A model generated the notes under the pieces. It did not search any database. It was not told the DNA's origin and saw only the letters and a list, made by a program, of their open reading frames with translations. The position numbers and the translations under genes were made by a program. Positions 14,268 through 23,354 of a stretch of 35,075 nucleotides of DNA are shown piece by piece. How positions within the stretch are numbered: the first letter of the stretch is position 1; every line of letters starts with the position of its first letter. The stretch comes from Ignavibacteria bacterium. GTDB lineage: Bacteria > Bacteroidota > Ignavibacteria > Ignavibacteriales > Melioribacteraceae. The stretch covers positions 1 through 35,075 of the forward strand of contig WPAE01000038.1 in the NCBI GenBank assembly GCA_009773205.1, given 5' to 3'.

Positions 14268-16569
14268 TTATTTTAGTAACAAAAGTTTTTTGGTTCTAAT
14301 AAAACTGCCGGCTTTTATCTGGTAAAAATATACACCGCTTGCAAACTTACTTGCATTCCAGTCAGCTTCATGATACCCTGCATCCATCTCCATATTTATA
14401 AGCTCAGCTACTTTTTCTCCAAGTAAGCTATAAATGCTAAGGTTTACATTTTCTCTCTCCAGTAATGCAAATTTTATTTTGGTGGTTGGATTAAAAGGGT
14501 TTGGATAGTTTTGGAAAAGATTATATGTAACTGGTAAATCTGTTTTCACATCTTCAACACTAACAGGCTGTTGCGTATATTTTATAGTTGTATAAATTGA
14601 CCAACCATTACCAGTACTTGTACCTGTAACATAAACATTTCCTGAACCATCTACCGATATAGCTCTTGCATAGTCATCAGAATTCCCAGGTCCATTGTAT
14701 CTTTGAACCCATTGCACTAATCCATTTGAATTGTATTTTATTGTTGCGTAATCATAATAAGTGCCTGAACCAGCACTCTCTCCAGTAACATAAACATTTC
14801 CTGAACCGTCTACTGATATTGCTGTTGCCCAGTCCTCAGAATTCCCAGGTCCATTGTATCTTTGAACCCATTGCTCTATTCCATTTGAATTGTATTTTAT
14901 TGTTGCGTAATCATCATCTACCGATATAGCAGTTGCCGCGTCATTAGAATTCCCAGGACCATTGTATCTTTGAACCCATTGCTCTATTCCATTTGAATTG
15001 TATTTTATTGTTGCGTAATCAGAGGAAGTGCCTGAACCAACACTCCGTCCAGTAACATAAATATTTCCTGAACCGTCTACTGTTAGGGCTATTGCCTCGT
15101 CATCAGAATTCCCAGGTCCATTGTATCCTTGACCCCATTGGACTATTCCATTTGAATTGTATTTTATTGTTGCGTAATCAGAGGAAGTGCCTAAAACAGA
15201 ACTCCGTCCTGTAACATAAACATTTCCTGAACCATCTACCGATATAGCTGTTGCGTCGTCAGAAGAATTCCCAGGACCATTGTATCTTTGAACCCATTGC
15301 TCTATTCCATTTGAATTGTATTTTATTGTTGCGTAATCAGAGAAAGTGCCTGAACCAACACTCCGTCCAGTAACATAAACTTGCCTCGTCAAAAGAATTC
15401 CCAGGACCATTGTATCTTTGAACCCATTGCTCTATTCCATTTGAATTGTATTTTATTGTTGCGTAATCCCTAGAAGTGCCTGAACCAACACTCCGTCCAC
15501 TAACATAAACATTTCCTGAACCGTCTACTGTTAGGGCTATTGCCTCGTCATCAGAATTCCCAGGACCATTGTATCTTTGAACCCATTGCTCTATTCCATT
15601 TGAATTGTATTTTATTGTTGCGTAATCATCATCAGTGCCTGAACCATAACTCAATCCAGTAACGTAAACATTTCCTGAACCGTCTACTGTTAGGGCTATT
15701 GCCTCGTCATAAGAATTCCCAGGTCCATTGTATCTTTGAACCCATTGCTCTATTCCATTTGAATTGTATTTTATTGTTGCGTAATCCGAAGAAGTGCCTG
15801 AACCAACACTCAATCCAGTAACATAAACATTTCCTGAACCGTCTACTGTTAGGGCTATTGCCTCGTCATCAGAATTCCCAGATCCATTGTATCTTTGAAC
15901 CCATTGCACTAATCCATTTGAATTGTATTTTATTGTTGCGTAATCATGAGAAGTGCCTGAACCATAACTCCGTCCAGTAACATAAACATTTCCCGAACCA
16001 TCTACCGATATAGCTGTTGCTACATTATCAATATATTGATCACCACCATACCTAGCACTCCAAACTAAATCACCTGATGCGTTATATTTAACAGTATAAT
16101 AATCTGTACCGAATGGCAGCTTAGTGCTATATCCAGTTATGTAGACATTTCCTAAATTGTCAATTGCAATATTGGTTGCTACATCAGAACTTGGAGCAAG
16201 TCCAGAACCATAATGTTTAACCCAAGCAGCATTATTTGACTCAGCAACGTCACCTTTAATGCCTCTCTTGTTTAACTCATTATGTAAATTTATTCCAGTT
16301 TCTTTCTCTGTTCTATCTGACCTTAAATTAAGCCTCTTACTTATTCTTTCTGGAAATGCATCATCTTCGGTTAAAACTATATCGGAGAGAAATTTTCTAC
16401 GTATGTCTTTATCTTCACCGATACGATTATTCTTTTTAAAATGGCTTAAGCCATAGGACTGGTAGTCTCTATCTTGAAAGAGTAATCTACTTCTTTTGTC
16501 AACCCCTTGTGGTAACGCAGTAGATATGAAAACAAATAGAATCATAACAATAGCCAAAAGTGATTTCAT
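14268..16569 (-). pseudogene. Frame-broken SBBP beta-propeller protein with T9SS signal
   Basis: One gene now split in two frames. The first part (16569 to about 15382) has a signal peptide (MKSLLAIVMILFVFISTALPQ) and four near-identical 53-residue SBBP-type repeats after a diverged first one. Each repeat reads DYATIKYNSNG, then VQRYNGPGNS and DGSGNVYVTG. The second (about 15380 to 14268) continues with five more repeats and ends in a T9SS type A sorting domain (NLFQNYPNPFNPTT to the final LLLLK). At 15380-15382 one repeat has lost 29 bases (130 instead of 159), shifting the frame. Another repeat near 14930 lost 51 bases but stays in frame. Restored, it would be a secreted surface protein of about 780 aa. 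It could be a phase-variable gene; assembly error in the repeats is also possible. Confidence 0.85.
14625..16022 (-). repeat. Nine 159-bp near-identical coding repeats
   Basis: Marker words at 14744, 14903, 15011, 15170, 15329, 15459, 15618, 15777 and 15936 are spaced 159 bases apart except for one 108-base and one 130-base interval. The DNA is nearly identical from copy to copy, much more than is needed to conserve the protein. That points to recent duplication or conversion by recombination. Confidence 0.92.
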
Positions 16570-17141
16570 TTGGAACCTCTTATTGTTTTTAATTAAAAAA
16601 TTACAACTAAAATTAGTTTGGAAAACACCTCTATTTTAATCCGCCAGAGGCGGACGAGGGTCAAATTCCCCGCCTCTTGAGGCGAATAAATAAAATTTGT
16701 TTTCAGAAACCTCGCTGCCCCGCCTGCCAAACGAGGAGATTCTTTTCTATGAAATATCTGAATAATTAATCTATTGTACACCTGCTTGCAGCAGGCACGC
16801 AAGCGGACTTGTCGCCCGCCTGATGAGCCGACGGCGTCCGCCTCGTAAAGCCGAAGTCGAGCCGGCGAGGCAGGAAGTGTGGTAATTTCGTTTGTAGTGT
16901 CATGGTTCGACAAACCCTGTCATGAGCTTGCCGAATGATCATCATGACTCTGTAATAATTTTTCAGAAGTCTATATGATATAATTACTACGGAAAGGCAT
17001 ATTTGCGGAAAATTTTTTTAGATTTTTTAAAGTTTTTTTACAAATAGCGGTAAACCGCTGAATTTAGACTATTAAGAAGTTGTTACTTTTGAGGCGTGTG
17101 TGAACTAATGAAGAACATATAGCTTAGGTATACTCCTAAAA
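16570..17141. other. Non-coding region full of short palindromes
   Basis: No believable gene is present. Perfect hairpins occur at 16640-16654 (TCCGCC/GGCGGA), 16671-16684 (CGCCTC/GAGGCG), 16840-16871 (GCCTCG/CGAGGC) and 17046-17059 (AGCGG/CCGCT). At about 16898-16946 is a degenerate GTCATGGTTCGACA-type element, which from memory is common as a scattered repeat in related genomes. GC-rich islands in AT-rich sequence give short open frames that look unlike the real genes here. Confidence 0.6.
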
Positions 17142-17190
17142 ATTATTGAGCCGCTCTAAAAAGCTTCAAATTGAGTTTTCGAGCTTAGAT
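17142..17190 (-). repeat. Degenerate relative of the dispersed repeat arm
   Basis: The order TTATTGAGCC, TCTAAAAAGC, then TTTTCGAGCTTA parallels TTATGAGCC, TCTAAAAAGCC and TTTTCGACTTAT at 7771-7828. About 20 bases between the blocks are lost and the GC-rich core is absent. It is probably an old copy of the same family. Confidence 0.5.
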
Positions 17191-17255
17191 TTGAGAAATA
17201 ATCAAAATATTTTTTCATCATAAATACCTTTTTATATCGGCACATTATTGTTTAA

Positions 17256-17318
17256 CCCAAATTTTCCGTTAGGAAAATTTGCCCTTTGGGCCGACAAGCC
17301 CGCCTGCTACGGGCAGGC
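17256..17318 (+). repeat. Second dispersed repeat family, copy 2
   Basis: CCCAAATTTTCCGTTAGG and following blocks match 8081-8143. Here CAAATTTTCC and GGAAAATTTG form a perfect ten-base stem with loop GTTA. A second hairpin GCCTGC/GCAGGC follows at 17302-17318. Another hairpin, TCCCGCT/AGCGGGA, is at 17383-17403. The rest, to 17508, holds nothing recognisable. Confidence 0.7.
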
Positions 17319-17508
17319 ATTAAGTCATTTAGAGTAAATAGCTTATGTCATGAAACAATGTCTTACTATCGGCCTTCGGCAATCCCGCTTATATTTAGCG
17401 GGACATTTCTTATGAATTTTTTGGGGTTAAAACTTAATCCCGCAATGTTAGAGAAATGATATTGATATTTGGATTCGCAAAAACAATTTGATATGAGTAT
17501 AAATTTTC

Positions 17509-17916
17509 TTACAACAGCCCAACCTTCTTTGCAACGTTTAATAATTTCTCATCAGTGTGTGCATATTCACGAAGTATTTCTTTTATTCTTCTGTTCTCAT
17601 CTTCCAATTCTTGGCTTTTACGAATTACAGGTGAAAGCATTGATCTTCTATCCCAAAGTGTGAATCCAACTAATGAAAGCATTCCCGTAAACAAAATTCC
17701 AAAACCCCATAGCATAAAAGTGTTCAAATTATCAAGTCTTCGATTAATGCTTGATTCAAGGGCTTCAAATCTTTGGTTCATCTGAATGTTTAATGACTTT
17801 AGTCCTTCTTCAACCCTAACTAATCTTTCCCTGTCTTCCAATGTATAATCTAAGTTCTGACTAAAAACTGTATTAATCATCAAAAGGAAAAACAGCACTA
17901 AAAAATAAAATCTCAT
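17509..17916 (-). CDS. Small exported coiled-coil membrane protein
   Basis: A 135-aa protein: signal peptide (MRFYFLVLFFLLMINTVFSQ), a heptad-rich segment (RLVRVEEGLKSLNIQMNQRFEALESSINRRLDNL begins near residue 30), one membrane span (FGILFTGMLSLVGFTLW), then a second charged helix. The end reads AHTDEKLLNVAKKVGLL. The span is followed by WDRR, a pattern I recall from unnamed Bacteroidota proteins; function unknown. The frame is open to an ATG at 17943, but the ATG at 17916 has GAGGA eight bases upstream and starts the signal peptide. It lies 111 bases after the anti-sigma-like gene, in the same direction, and could belong to its system as a membrane partner. Confidence 0.75.
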   Translation of the reverse strand: MRFYFLVLFFLLMINTVFSQNLDYTLEDRERLVRVEEGLKSLNIQMNQRFEALESSINRRLDNLNTFMLWGFGILFTGMLSLVGFTLWDRRSMLSPVIRKSQELEDENRRIKEILREYAHTDEKLLNVAKKVGLL

Positions 17917-17991
17917 TTTCTTGTTCCTCATATTCTCTATCATAAATTACATCAGTTCACACTTCTTTGCAACACTTATAGCAGACAGATA

Positions 17992-18009
17992 TTCTACCAG
18001 CGGGTAGAA
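17992..18009 (-). terminator. Possible terminator of the anti-sigma-like gene
   Basis: Stem TTCTACC (17992-17998) pairs with GGTAGAA (18003-18009), loop AGCG, 18 bases after the stop at 18028. There is no clear T-run on the minus strand, so it may only attenuate read-through into the coiled-coil gene. Confidence 0.4.
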
Positions 18010-18027
18010 CTAATAATTTGGTGGAGT

Positions 18028-19440
18028 TTATTTAAGGAGTCTTACACCTTCGGCAAGTTTTTTTCTGTAATTACTATCGAGCGGTTCTTTAACTTTACCT
18101 TCAGCTAATAACCGGTTATAGTTTGATACGAAATTATGAGCTAAAATTACTCCGCGGATATTCCAATTAAAATCAAAATTATATAGCACAGCGCCTAATT
18201 TTTCGCGTGGTAAACTTGGAGCCTCTTGAGTATAAGCAGTTATTGTACTGTCTTCTTTCGAGACAAGGAATTGTTCAACCATATTAAAATCAGATAAGCT
18301 CGCGGCTTTATTGTAATTAGTTGCTGGAAGGAGAATATATTTTAGTGCAGAATTTTGTTGTAGTTCCTTTTGTATAAAGTTTTCTGTTGAAAAACTAAAT
18401 CCCGAAACGCTATCAGGGTTAAATACTGCTATAAAAGCAGAGCTAAATGCATTGTTAATACCGCCCAGAATAATTTCATCGTATCCATCACCATTAATAT
18501 CAAGCAATTTAAAAGTTATAATACCGCCGGAGTTATAAAATTCTTGTACAATTTTACCAGCATTAAAATCCAATTCAAAGATTTTGGCTGGCGCAAAATT
18601 TGTGCCTGAAACCACAAATAATTTTTTTCCATTCTTGGTTCTAATGGTAAAAAAATTTGAAATAAACCAATCATTATGTTTCCAAGACCGCGTATTTAAT
18701 CTTTTAAATGAACCGCAGCCATGCTTCCACATAAGCTCTCCATAAGGATCGAAACAGTAAAGAGTATCTTTAGCAAATCTTCCTTGTCCAGCGGGATTTC
18801 CTGTTATTAACAATTCATTAATGCCGTCATTATTTAAGTCATCCAATAATAATGTTCTAGTGCCAACTTGTTTTATCTGATCATCGGCTTGAAAGTCGGT
18901 TCTAAAATCGGTCATCCCCGGCACCCCTTTCTTCCACATCAAATCACCCATCTCGTTATAAACAGAGAGTACATTGTCTTTGATGATTGCTAAAGAAGGG
19001 TTAACATGTTTTATTTCTGGTTTCTTGGGTATGAACAAAAGTGTTACAATTAATCCGACAAATGCTAAAGAACCTGTAAAGCGATGTGGATAAATTTTTA
19101 TTAGTTCTACTGCTCTTTTGACTAACGAATCTTTTTTAACCTCAATAATTTCATAGGTTCCATTGTAAACTTTAACGGCCCTGTTTTGTTCGTTTAATAA
19201 TTTTGCCCCTTCGTGTTGAGTATTTGAGTTAATAATTTTACCGGCTAAGATCTCATCTTCCTTTTCATCAGAATTAATATTTGATTCTATGTAGGAGTAA
19301 AACAATTTCACATTATTATATTTTTGCAGACATTCTGTACATTCAGAAAGATGCTTTTGAATAAATTCTCTTTCCTGATCGGAGAACTCAGAGTCTTTGA
19401 GAAGAAAAAGTTCTACTTCAGATTCGTTTATATGTGTCAT
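18028..19440 (-). CDS. Membrane anti-sigma-like protein with FG-GAP-like domain
   Basis: A 470-aa protein with a zinc anti-sigma motif at the start, His30-x3-Cys34-x2-Cys37 (HLSECTEC) in a helical context. A cytoplasmic linker and one membrane span at about 119-138 follow, then a large outer part. The outer part contains two calcium-binding FG-GAP/VCBS-like blades: DLNNDGINELLITG (about 201-214) and DINGDGYDEIILGG (about 314-327). Inside-out this is the plan of an anti-sigma factor with a beta-propeller sensor. The TTG at 19443 is directly followed by ATG (19440) with AGGA upstream; I use the ATG. It lies 57 bases after the 346-aa gene, its probable partner. Biochemical function is inferred; the zinc motif and blades are visible. 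Confidence 0.8.
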   Translation of the reverse strand: MTHINESEVELFLLKDSEFSDQEREFIQKHLSECTECLQKYNNVKLFYSYIESNINSDEKEDEILAGKIINSNTQHEGAKLLNEQNRAVKVYNGTYEIIEVKKDSLVKRAVELIKIYPHRFTGSLAFVGLIVTLLFIPKKPEIKHVNPSLAIIKDNVLSVYNEMGDLMWKKGVPGMTDFRTDFQADDQIKQVGTRTLLLDDLNNDGINELLITGNPAGQGRFAKDTLYCFDPYGELMWKHGCGSFKRLNTRSWKHNDWFISNFFTIRTKNGKKLFVVSGTNFAPAKIFELDFNAGKIVQEFYNSGGIITFKLLDINGDGYDEIILGGINNAFSSAFIAVFNPDSVSGFSFSTENFIQKELQQNSALKYILLPATNYNKAASLSDFNMVEQFLVSKEDSTITAYTQEAPSLPREKLGAVLYNFDFNWNIRGVILAHNFVSNYNRLLAEGKVKEPLDSNYRKKLAEGVRLLK

Positions 19441-19497
19441 CAAAAAAAATCCTTTTGTACTATTATAATTAACACGCTTTTTACATTTTGCAGAAAA

Positions 19498-20538
19498 CTA
19501 TAGTTCTTTAATCATGTAGTCTGCAAATTCGTCTCGAGCAAGTTTTAAAAGGTATTCAATCTTTGTCCGATAGTTTTTAAGGTATAAATCTTGGCTTACA
19601 TCAAAATGATTTCTGAGGTATTCGTAAATGGAGCTGCTAGAAATATTACCCGTACACCAATCATTAATAATATCATTCACAGAAAAGAAGATGGCTTCGG
19701 CTTCTATTTTATTCAGCTTCCCTTTTAGAAAGTAATTGACCATAATTTTTTCTTTTATAAACAATTCTACTTTCTGTTTTAGATTTTGAATTTCATACTC
19801 TTCAAAACAATTGCCATTAATTTTAGAAATAAAAGTATCCTCGCATATTTCAAAATTATATACAAACTCTGAACCAAAATAGTTTTTGAAAAGGATAATA
19901 ATATCAAACAAATAAACGCTTTTTTTATACTCGGTTTGATTTTGGAGATTGTTGTAAATCTGCTCTATGAAATCGGAAGCATTTAATATTCGCTTATTTC
20001 TCTCTCCATTTAATATGAATTGATTAATCGGGAAATCTGGTTTGTTGTTTTCTTCACCATTATTAGTTACTTCAATCTTTAACCCTCTTAAATCTTTGGT
20101 TATACGAAGTTTATTGGATTGATGAACAGAGTCTTTTATATTTCTTAATATTTTTGCCCCAACTGGGTCTGTTTGAGCATACAGTTTTGATATCTGAGCA
20201 TTAGCAATTTTTATGAGGTAGCTTTTATACGCAAGGAAAAGATTTACAGGTTCAATCAATACGACATTATCTTTTAACGAGTTTGCAAATTGATTTATTT
20301 TGTAGAATTTCAATTCCTTGCATCTACTAAATACGTCTGCAATACAATCATATGCTAAGTCAGTGATTGTTATTCCATTTCGGTTAATTAGGTTTATTAC
20401 ATTTGAACGATAGGTAGCGAGGTAGGACTGAATAACTAAACGAGAAATCTTAACTAATTCTGTTAGTTGAGAATGACTTATAGATTCGTCAGCAGCAGCA
20501 TTCAATAATTTATGGATTTTTTTAAGATCTACAATCAT
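19498..20538 (-). CDS. Possible divergent sigma-70-like factor
   Basis: A 346-aa, probably all-helical cytoplasmic protein that I cannot assign with confidence. Residues about 30-80 (LVIQSYLATYRSNVINLI, then ITDLAYDCIADVFSRC) resemble the start of sigma region 2, in which an acidic helix ends in a (D/E)-V-F-x-R type motif. No convincing region 4 is visible; the C-terminal 60 residues (IYEYLRNHFDVSQDLYLKN and following) are helical. There is no signal peptide or membrane span. The main argument is position: the next gene downstream is a zinc-motif membrane protein of anti-sigma type, the usual partner arrangement. The protein is longer than ECF sigma factors (about 200 aa). It could equally be an unrelated regulator. 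Confidence 0.5.
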   Translation of the reverse strand: MIVDLKKIHKLLNAAADESISHSQLTELVKISRLVIQSYLATYRSNVINLINRNGITITDLAYDCIADVFSRCKELKFYKINQFANSLKDNVVLIEPVNLFLAYKSYLIKIANAQISKLYAQTDPVGAKILRNIKDSVHQSNKLRITKDLRGLKIEVTNNGEENNKPDFPINQFILNGERNKRILNASDFIEQIYNNLQNQTEYKKSVYLFDIIILFKNYFGSEFVYNFEICEDTFISKINGNCFEEYEIQNLKQKVELFIKEKIMVNYFLKGKLNKIEAEAIFFSVNDIINDWCTGNISSSSIYEYLRNHFDVSQDLYLKNYRTKIEYLLKLARDEFADYMIKEL

Positions 20539-20887
20539 AATTTATTTTAATTGTACTTAGTTTTATTGCAATCTTACTAAAAATCTTTCTATCATTAAGT
20601 TGTACTCATTTGAAATTCTTACAAACTCAATATAACGAATTACTTTGATGTTAACTTGGGTCGAAAAATCGTTTTAACAACATTCTAATATCCAAATGAA
20701 TTGACAAAACCATTGAAATGTGCGCCACAAAACAAGAATACTTGAGTGTTGATGAGTAGAAATTCTTGAAATGATATCCTACTAAATAGCCCGCCTCCTG
20801 CAATCCTAAATACCACCAAAATATTTTGAAAGATTGACTGGTAGAAAAGTATTCTTTCTTAACCTACTTATTTTACTTCATCGTTGC
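20539..20887. other. Divergent intergenic region
   Basis: About 350 AT-rich bases between the minus-strand sigma-like gene and the plus-strand SpoIID operon. It should hold both promoters; only the plus-strand -7 box at 20888-20895 is clear. I see no gene, tRNA or strong hairpin. Confidence 0.5.
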
Positions 20888-20895
20888 TATATTTG
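20888..20895 (+). promoter_or_regulatory. -7 box of the SpoIID-HflX operon
   Basis: TATATTTG matches TAnnTTTG perfectly, 21 bases before the ATG at 20917. It overlaps the upstream TTG start at 20884, which would therefore not be transcribed. A TTG box at the ideal distance is not seen. Confidence 0.6.
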
Positions 20896-20916
20896 GGTCA
20901 AAATTATAGAAAGAAT

Positions 20917-22248
20917 ATGAAACAGCCAGATGTACGTGTAGGGGTTTTGACAGAAAAGGAAATCCGATTTGATCTTTACGGCGATTTTTTTGTGCGAGGA
21001 CAAGACAAAAAATTCAGCGGCAAATATACAGCAGATCTTTCCGGAAATATGATTGTTCTATATCAAGAGCAAATTGAAATTCTGTCTGCAAAAGAAATTT
21101 CATTTATACCAAGCGATTTAGAAATTGAATCTTTTCTTCTACACGAGGTTGTAATTGGAATTAACTTCCATTGGCAGAAAAAAGAAAATCAACGCTTTAG
21201 AGGAGAGCTTAGTTTAATAATTGAGGAGGACAAAATCACCGCCGTAAACATTCTTCCTCTCGAAGATTATTTAACGAGCGTAATCTCTTCGGAGATGAGT
21301 CCTAATTCTTCGCTCGAACTTATGAAAGCGCACGCAATAGTTTCGCGCGGATGGCTGCTTGCTCAGCTTGCAAAGAAAAAAACTTACACCAACACAATGA
21401 TAGAAAACTCTGCTGGTGATGAAGTGATTAGATGGTACGATAGAGAAGATCATAAAAATTATGATTTCTGCGCTGACGATCACTGTCAGCGTTATCAAGG
21501 CATAACAAAAATTATAAACGATCACGCATCAAAAGCAATTTGTGATACATATGGTTTATTCTTAACATACAACGAAAAAATTTGCGATACGCGCTACTCA
21601 AAAAGCTGCGGCGGAGTTTCGGAAGAGTTTGAATCTTGCTGGGAAGACACACCGCATAAATATCTTTCTCCAATTGTAGATTACAAATTTGAACTCGATG
21701 GTTACGATGTGGATTTAACAAAAGAAACTTCAGCCGAAAAATGGATACAGAGTTCGCCTCACGCTTTTTGCAACACAACAGATAAAAAAATTCTTTCTCA
21801 AGTTCTAGTTGATTTTGATAGAGACACTAACGATTTTTTTCGATGGAAGGTTGAATACACTCAAGAAGAAATTGCAGTATTAATAAACAACAAAAGCGGT
21901 TTCGATTTTGGAGATATTTTCGATCTCATTCCGGTTAAACGAGGCGCTTCATCACGTTTGGTAAAATTAAAAATCATCGGTTCTAAAAAAGCATTAACAA
22001 TTGGCAAAGAATTAGAAATTAGAAAGGTTCTTTCCAAAACGCATCTTTACAGTTCGGCATTTATTGTTCAAAAAGAAAATATTATTAACGGCGTTCCGCA
22101 AAAATTTATTTTACTTGGTGCCGGCTGGGGACACGGGGTTGGGCTTTGCCAGATTGGCGCGGCAGTTATGGGAGAAAAAGGATATACGTTCGATGAAATT
22201 CTAAAACATTACTTCCGCGGCGCAACTATTCAAAAAGGATATGAATGA
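20917..22248 (+). CDS. SpoIID/LytB-domain protein without signal peptide
   Basis: A 443-aa protein with the SpoIID fold, known from sporulation and cell-wall amidase activation, where SpoIID is a lytic transglycosylase on stripped glycan. The conserved core is LPLEDYLTSVISSEMSP (114-130, catalytic Glu at about 126), then AHAIVSR. A cysteine/histidine zinc cluster, CADDHCQ (Cys185, His189, Cys190), follows. Later parts are YSKSCGG (227-233) and WGHGVGLCQIGA (404-415), ending in the HYFRGA motif. No signal peptide or membrane segment is visible, which is odd for a wall enzyme; it may act inside the cell or leave by another route. The chosen ATG is after the promoter. It overlaps the next gene by ATGA and leads a four-gene unit. 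Confidence 0.88.
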   Translation: MKQPDVRVGVLTEKEIRFDLYGDFFVRGQDKKFSGKYTADLSGNMIVLYQEQIEILSAKEISFIPSDLEIESFLLHEVVIGINFHWQKKENQRFRGELSLIIEEDKITAVNILPLEDYLTSVISSEMSPNSSLELMKAHAIVSRGWLLAQLAKKKTYTNTMIENSAGDEVIRWYDREDHKNYDFCADDHCQRYQGITKIINDHASKAICDTYGLFLTYNEKICDTRYSKSCGGVSEEFESCWEDTPHKYLSPIVDYKFELDGYDVDLTKETSAEKWIQSSPHAFCNTTDKKILSQVLVDFDRDTNDFFRWKVEYTQEEIAVLINNKSGFDFGDIFDLIPVKRGASSRLVKLKIIGSKKALTIGKELEIRKVLSKTHLYSSAFIVQKENIINGVPQKFILLGAGWGHGVGLCQIGAAVMGEKGYTFDEILKHYFRGATIQKGYE

Positions 22249-23354
22249 GAGTACTTTTCACTTGCCTTTCACAAAGCTGGGGCGGAATGGAAATGTACGC
22301 TTTAACAACTGTTAAGCAGCTTCTTAAACAGAACATAAAAACCGAGCTTGTTTGTTTTCCCGGTTCACGTCTTTATGAAGAAGCTTTTAAAGAAAATGTT
22401 TCAACACATACTTTTGGGTTCAAATCTTATTTCAATCTAAAAACTATTAGAAATTTTTCATCTTTGATTAAGCAAAACAAATATGATGTAATAGAATGCG
22501 GCGGTTCTAAAGATCTTTGGCTTGTTGTTCCGGCGTTAAAACTTGCCGGTTCAAATGTTCCGGTATTTCTTTCTAAGCAGATGGCTTCATTCATATTCAA
22601 AAAAGATTTTTTACACAGATGGATTTACAGCCGCGTTACAAAAGCATTTGCAATCAGCAGCATGATTGCCAAGAATCTTGAAGAAACTACTCCGCTTACA
22701 AAAGACAAAATCGTTTTACTGCACAACGCTATTGATACAACTAAGTTCGATCCGTCAATAATTGATAGGAATAAAGTACGAAGCGAATTCTCTCTTGTAG
22801 AAAATGAAATACTAATTGGAATGATTGCCAGAATTAGTCCCGGCAAAGGGCACGAAGAATTTCTCGAAGCAGCAGAAATTTTATCAACGAAATTTTTCAA
22901 CATAAAATTTATGATTGTTGGAGAGGCAAGCCGCGGAGAAGAAGCTTACGCGCAAAAAATTAAAACACAAGCTGCCCAAATTAATTTAGGCAGCAAACTA
23001 ATCTTTGCCGGATTTAGAAAAGACACACCGGAAATATTAGCCGCTCTCGATATCTTTATTTTTCCTTCGCACGATGAAGCTTTCGGGATTGCGCTTGCAG
23101 AAGCTTTAAGTATGGGTAAACCTTCTGTCTGCTCTAACTTTGCCGGCGTGCTTGATATTGCTGTAGATAATTTAACTTCCTTTCTATTTGAAAAAGGAAA
23201 CGGAAAAGATTTGGCTTTGAAAACAGAACAGTTAATCGTTTCAAAAGAAACACGAGAGCGGTTTGCAATTGAAGCGAGAAAGCGCGCCGTTGAAATGTTT
23301 GATATGGAAATCTTTACTAACAAATTAATTAATCACTTTAAGCAAAGCAGATGA
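22245..23354 (+). CDS. Family 4 glycosyltransferase
   Basis: A 369-aa GT-B-fold glycosyltransferase that moves a sugar from a nucleotide donor to an acceptor, probably a surface polysaccharide or glycolipid. It opens with a Rossmann strand and a glycine loop (SQSWGGMEMY, 9-18). The second domain has HNAIDTTKF (160-168), ARISPGKGHEEF (195-206; Lys201 likely binds the donor phosphate) and the E-x7-E retaining motif in DEAFGIALAEAL (Glu278, Glu286). There is no membrane span. The start ATG overlaps the stop of the SpoIID gene (ATGA), so translation is coupled. Sugar and acceptor cannot be told from sequence. Together with manB it may serve envelope glycan synthesis, though the two are 20 kb apart. 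Confidence 0.9.
   Translation: MRVLFTCLSQSWGGMEMYALTTVKQLLKQNIKTELVCFPGSRLYEEAFKENVSTHTFGFKSYFNLKTIRNFSSLIKQNKYDVIECGGSKDLWLVVPALKLAGSNVPVFLSKQMASFIFKKDFLHRWIYSRVTKAFAISSMIAKNLEETTPLTKDKIVLLHNAIDTTKFDPSIIDRNKVRSEFSLVENEILIGMIARISPGKGHEEFLEAAEILSTKFFNIKFMIVGEASRGEEAYAQKIKTQAAQINLGSKLIFAGFRKDTPEILAALDIFIFPSHDEAFGIALAEALSMGKPSVCSNFAGVLDIAVDNLTSFLFEKGNGKDLALKTEQLIVSKETRERFAIEARKRAVEMFDMEIFTNKLINHFKQSR

Noticed and set aside
14268-15410. A separate gene starting inside the repeat array
   Set aside because: It begins in mid-repeat without a signal peptide or ribosome site and continues the upstream protein after a 29-base loss.
14625-16022. CRISPR or non-coding tandem array
   Set aside because: The repeats are in-frame coding units of a beta-propeller protein with a signal peptide and a T9SS sorting domain.
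16593-16913. A 106-residue reading frame on the minus strand
   Set aside because: It is built from palindromic GC-rich repeats, has no ribosome site and no protein-like pattern.
20899-20906. A minus-strand TAnnTTTG box overlapping the SpoIID promoter, driving the sigma-like gene
   Set aside because: It is about 360 bases from the gene and could easily be chance; no TTG box supports it.
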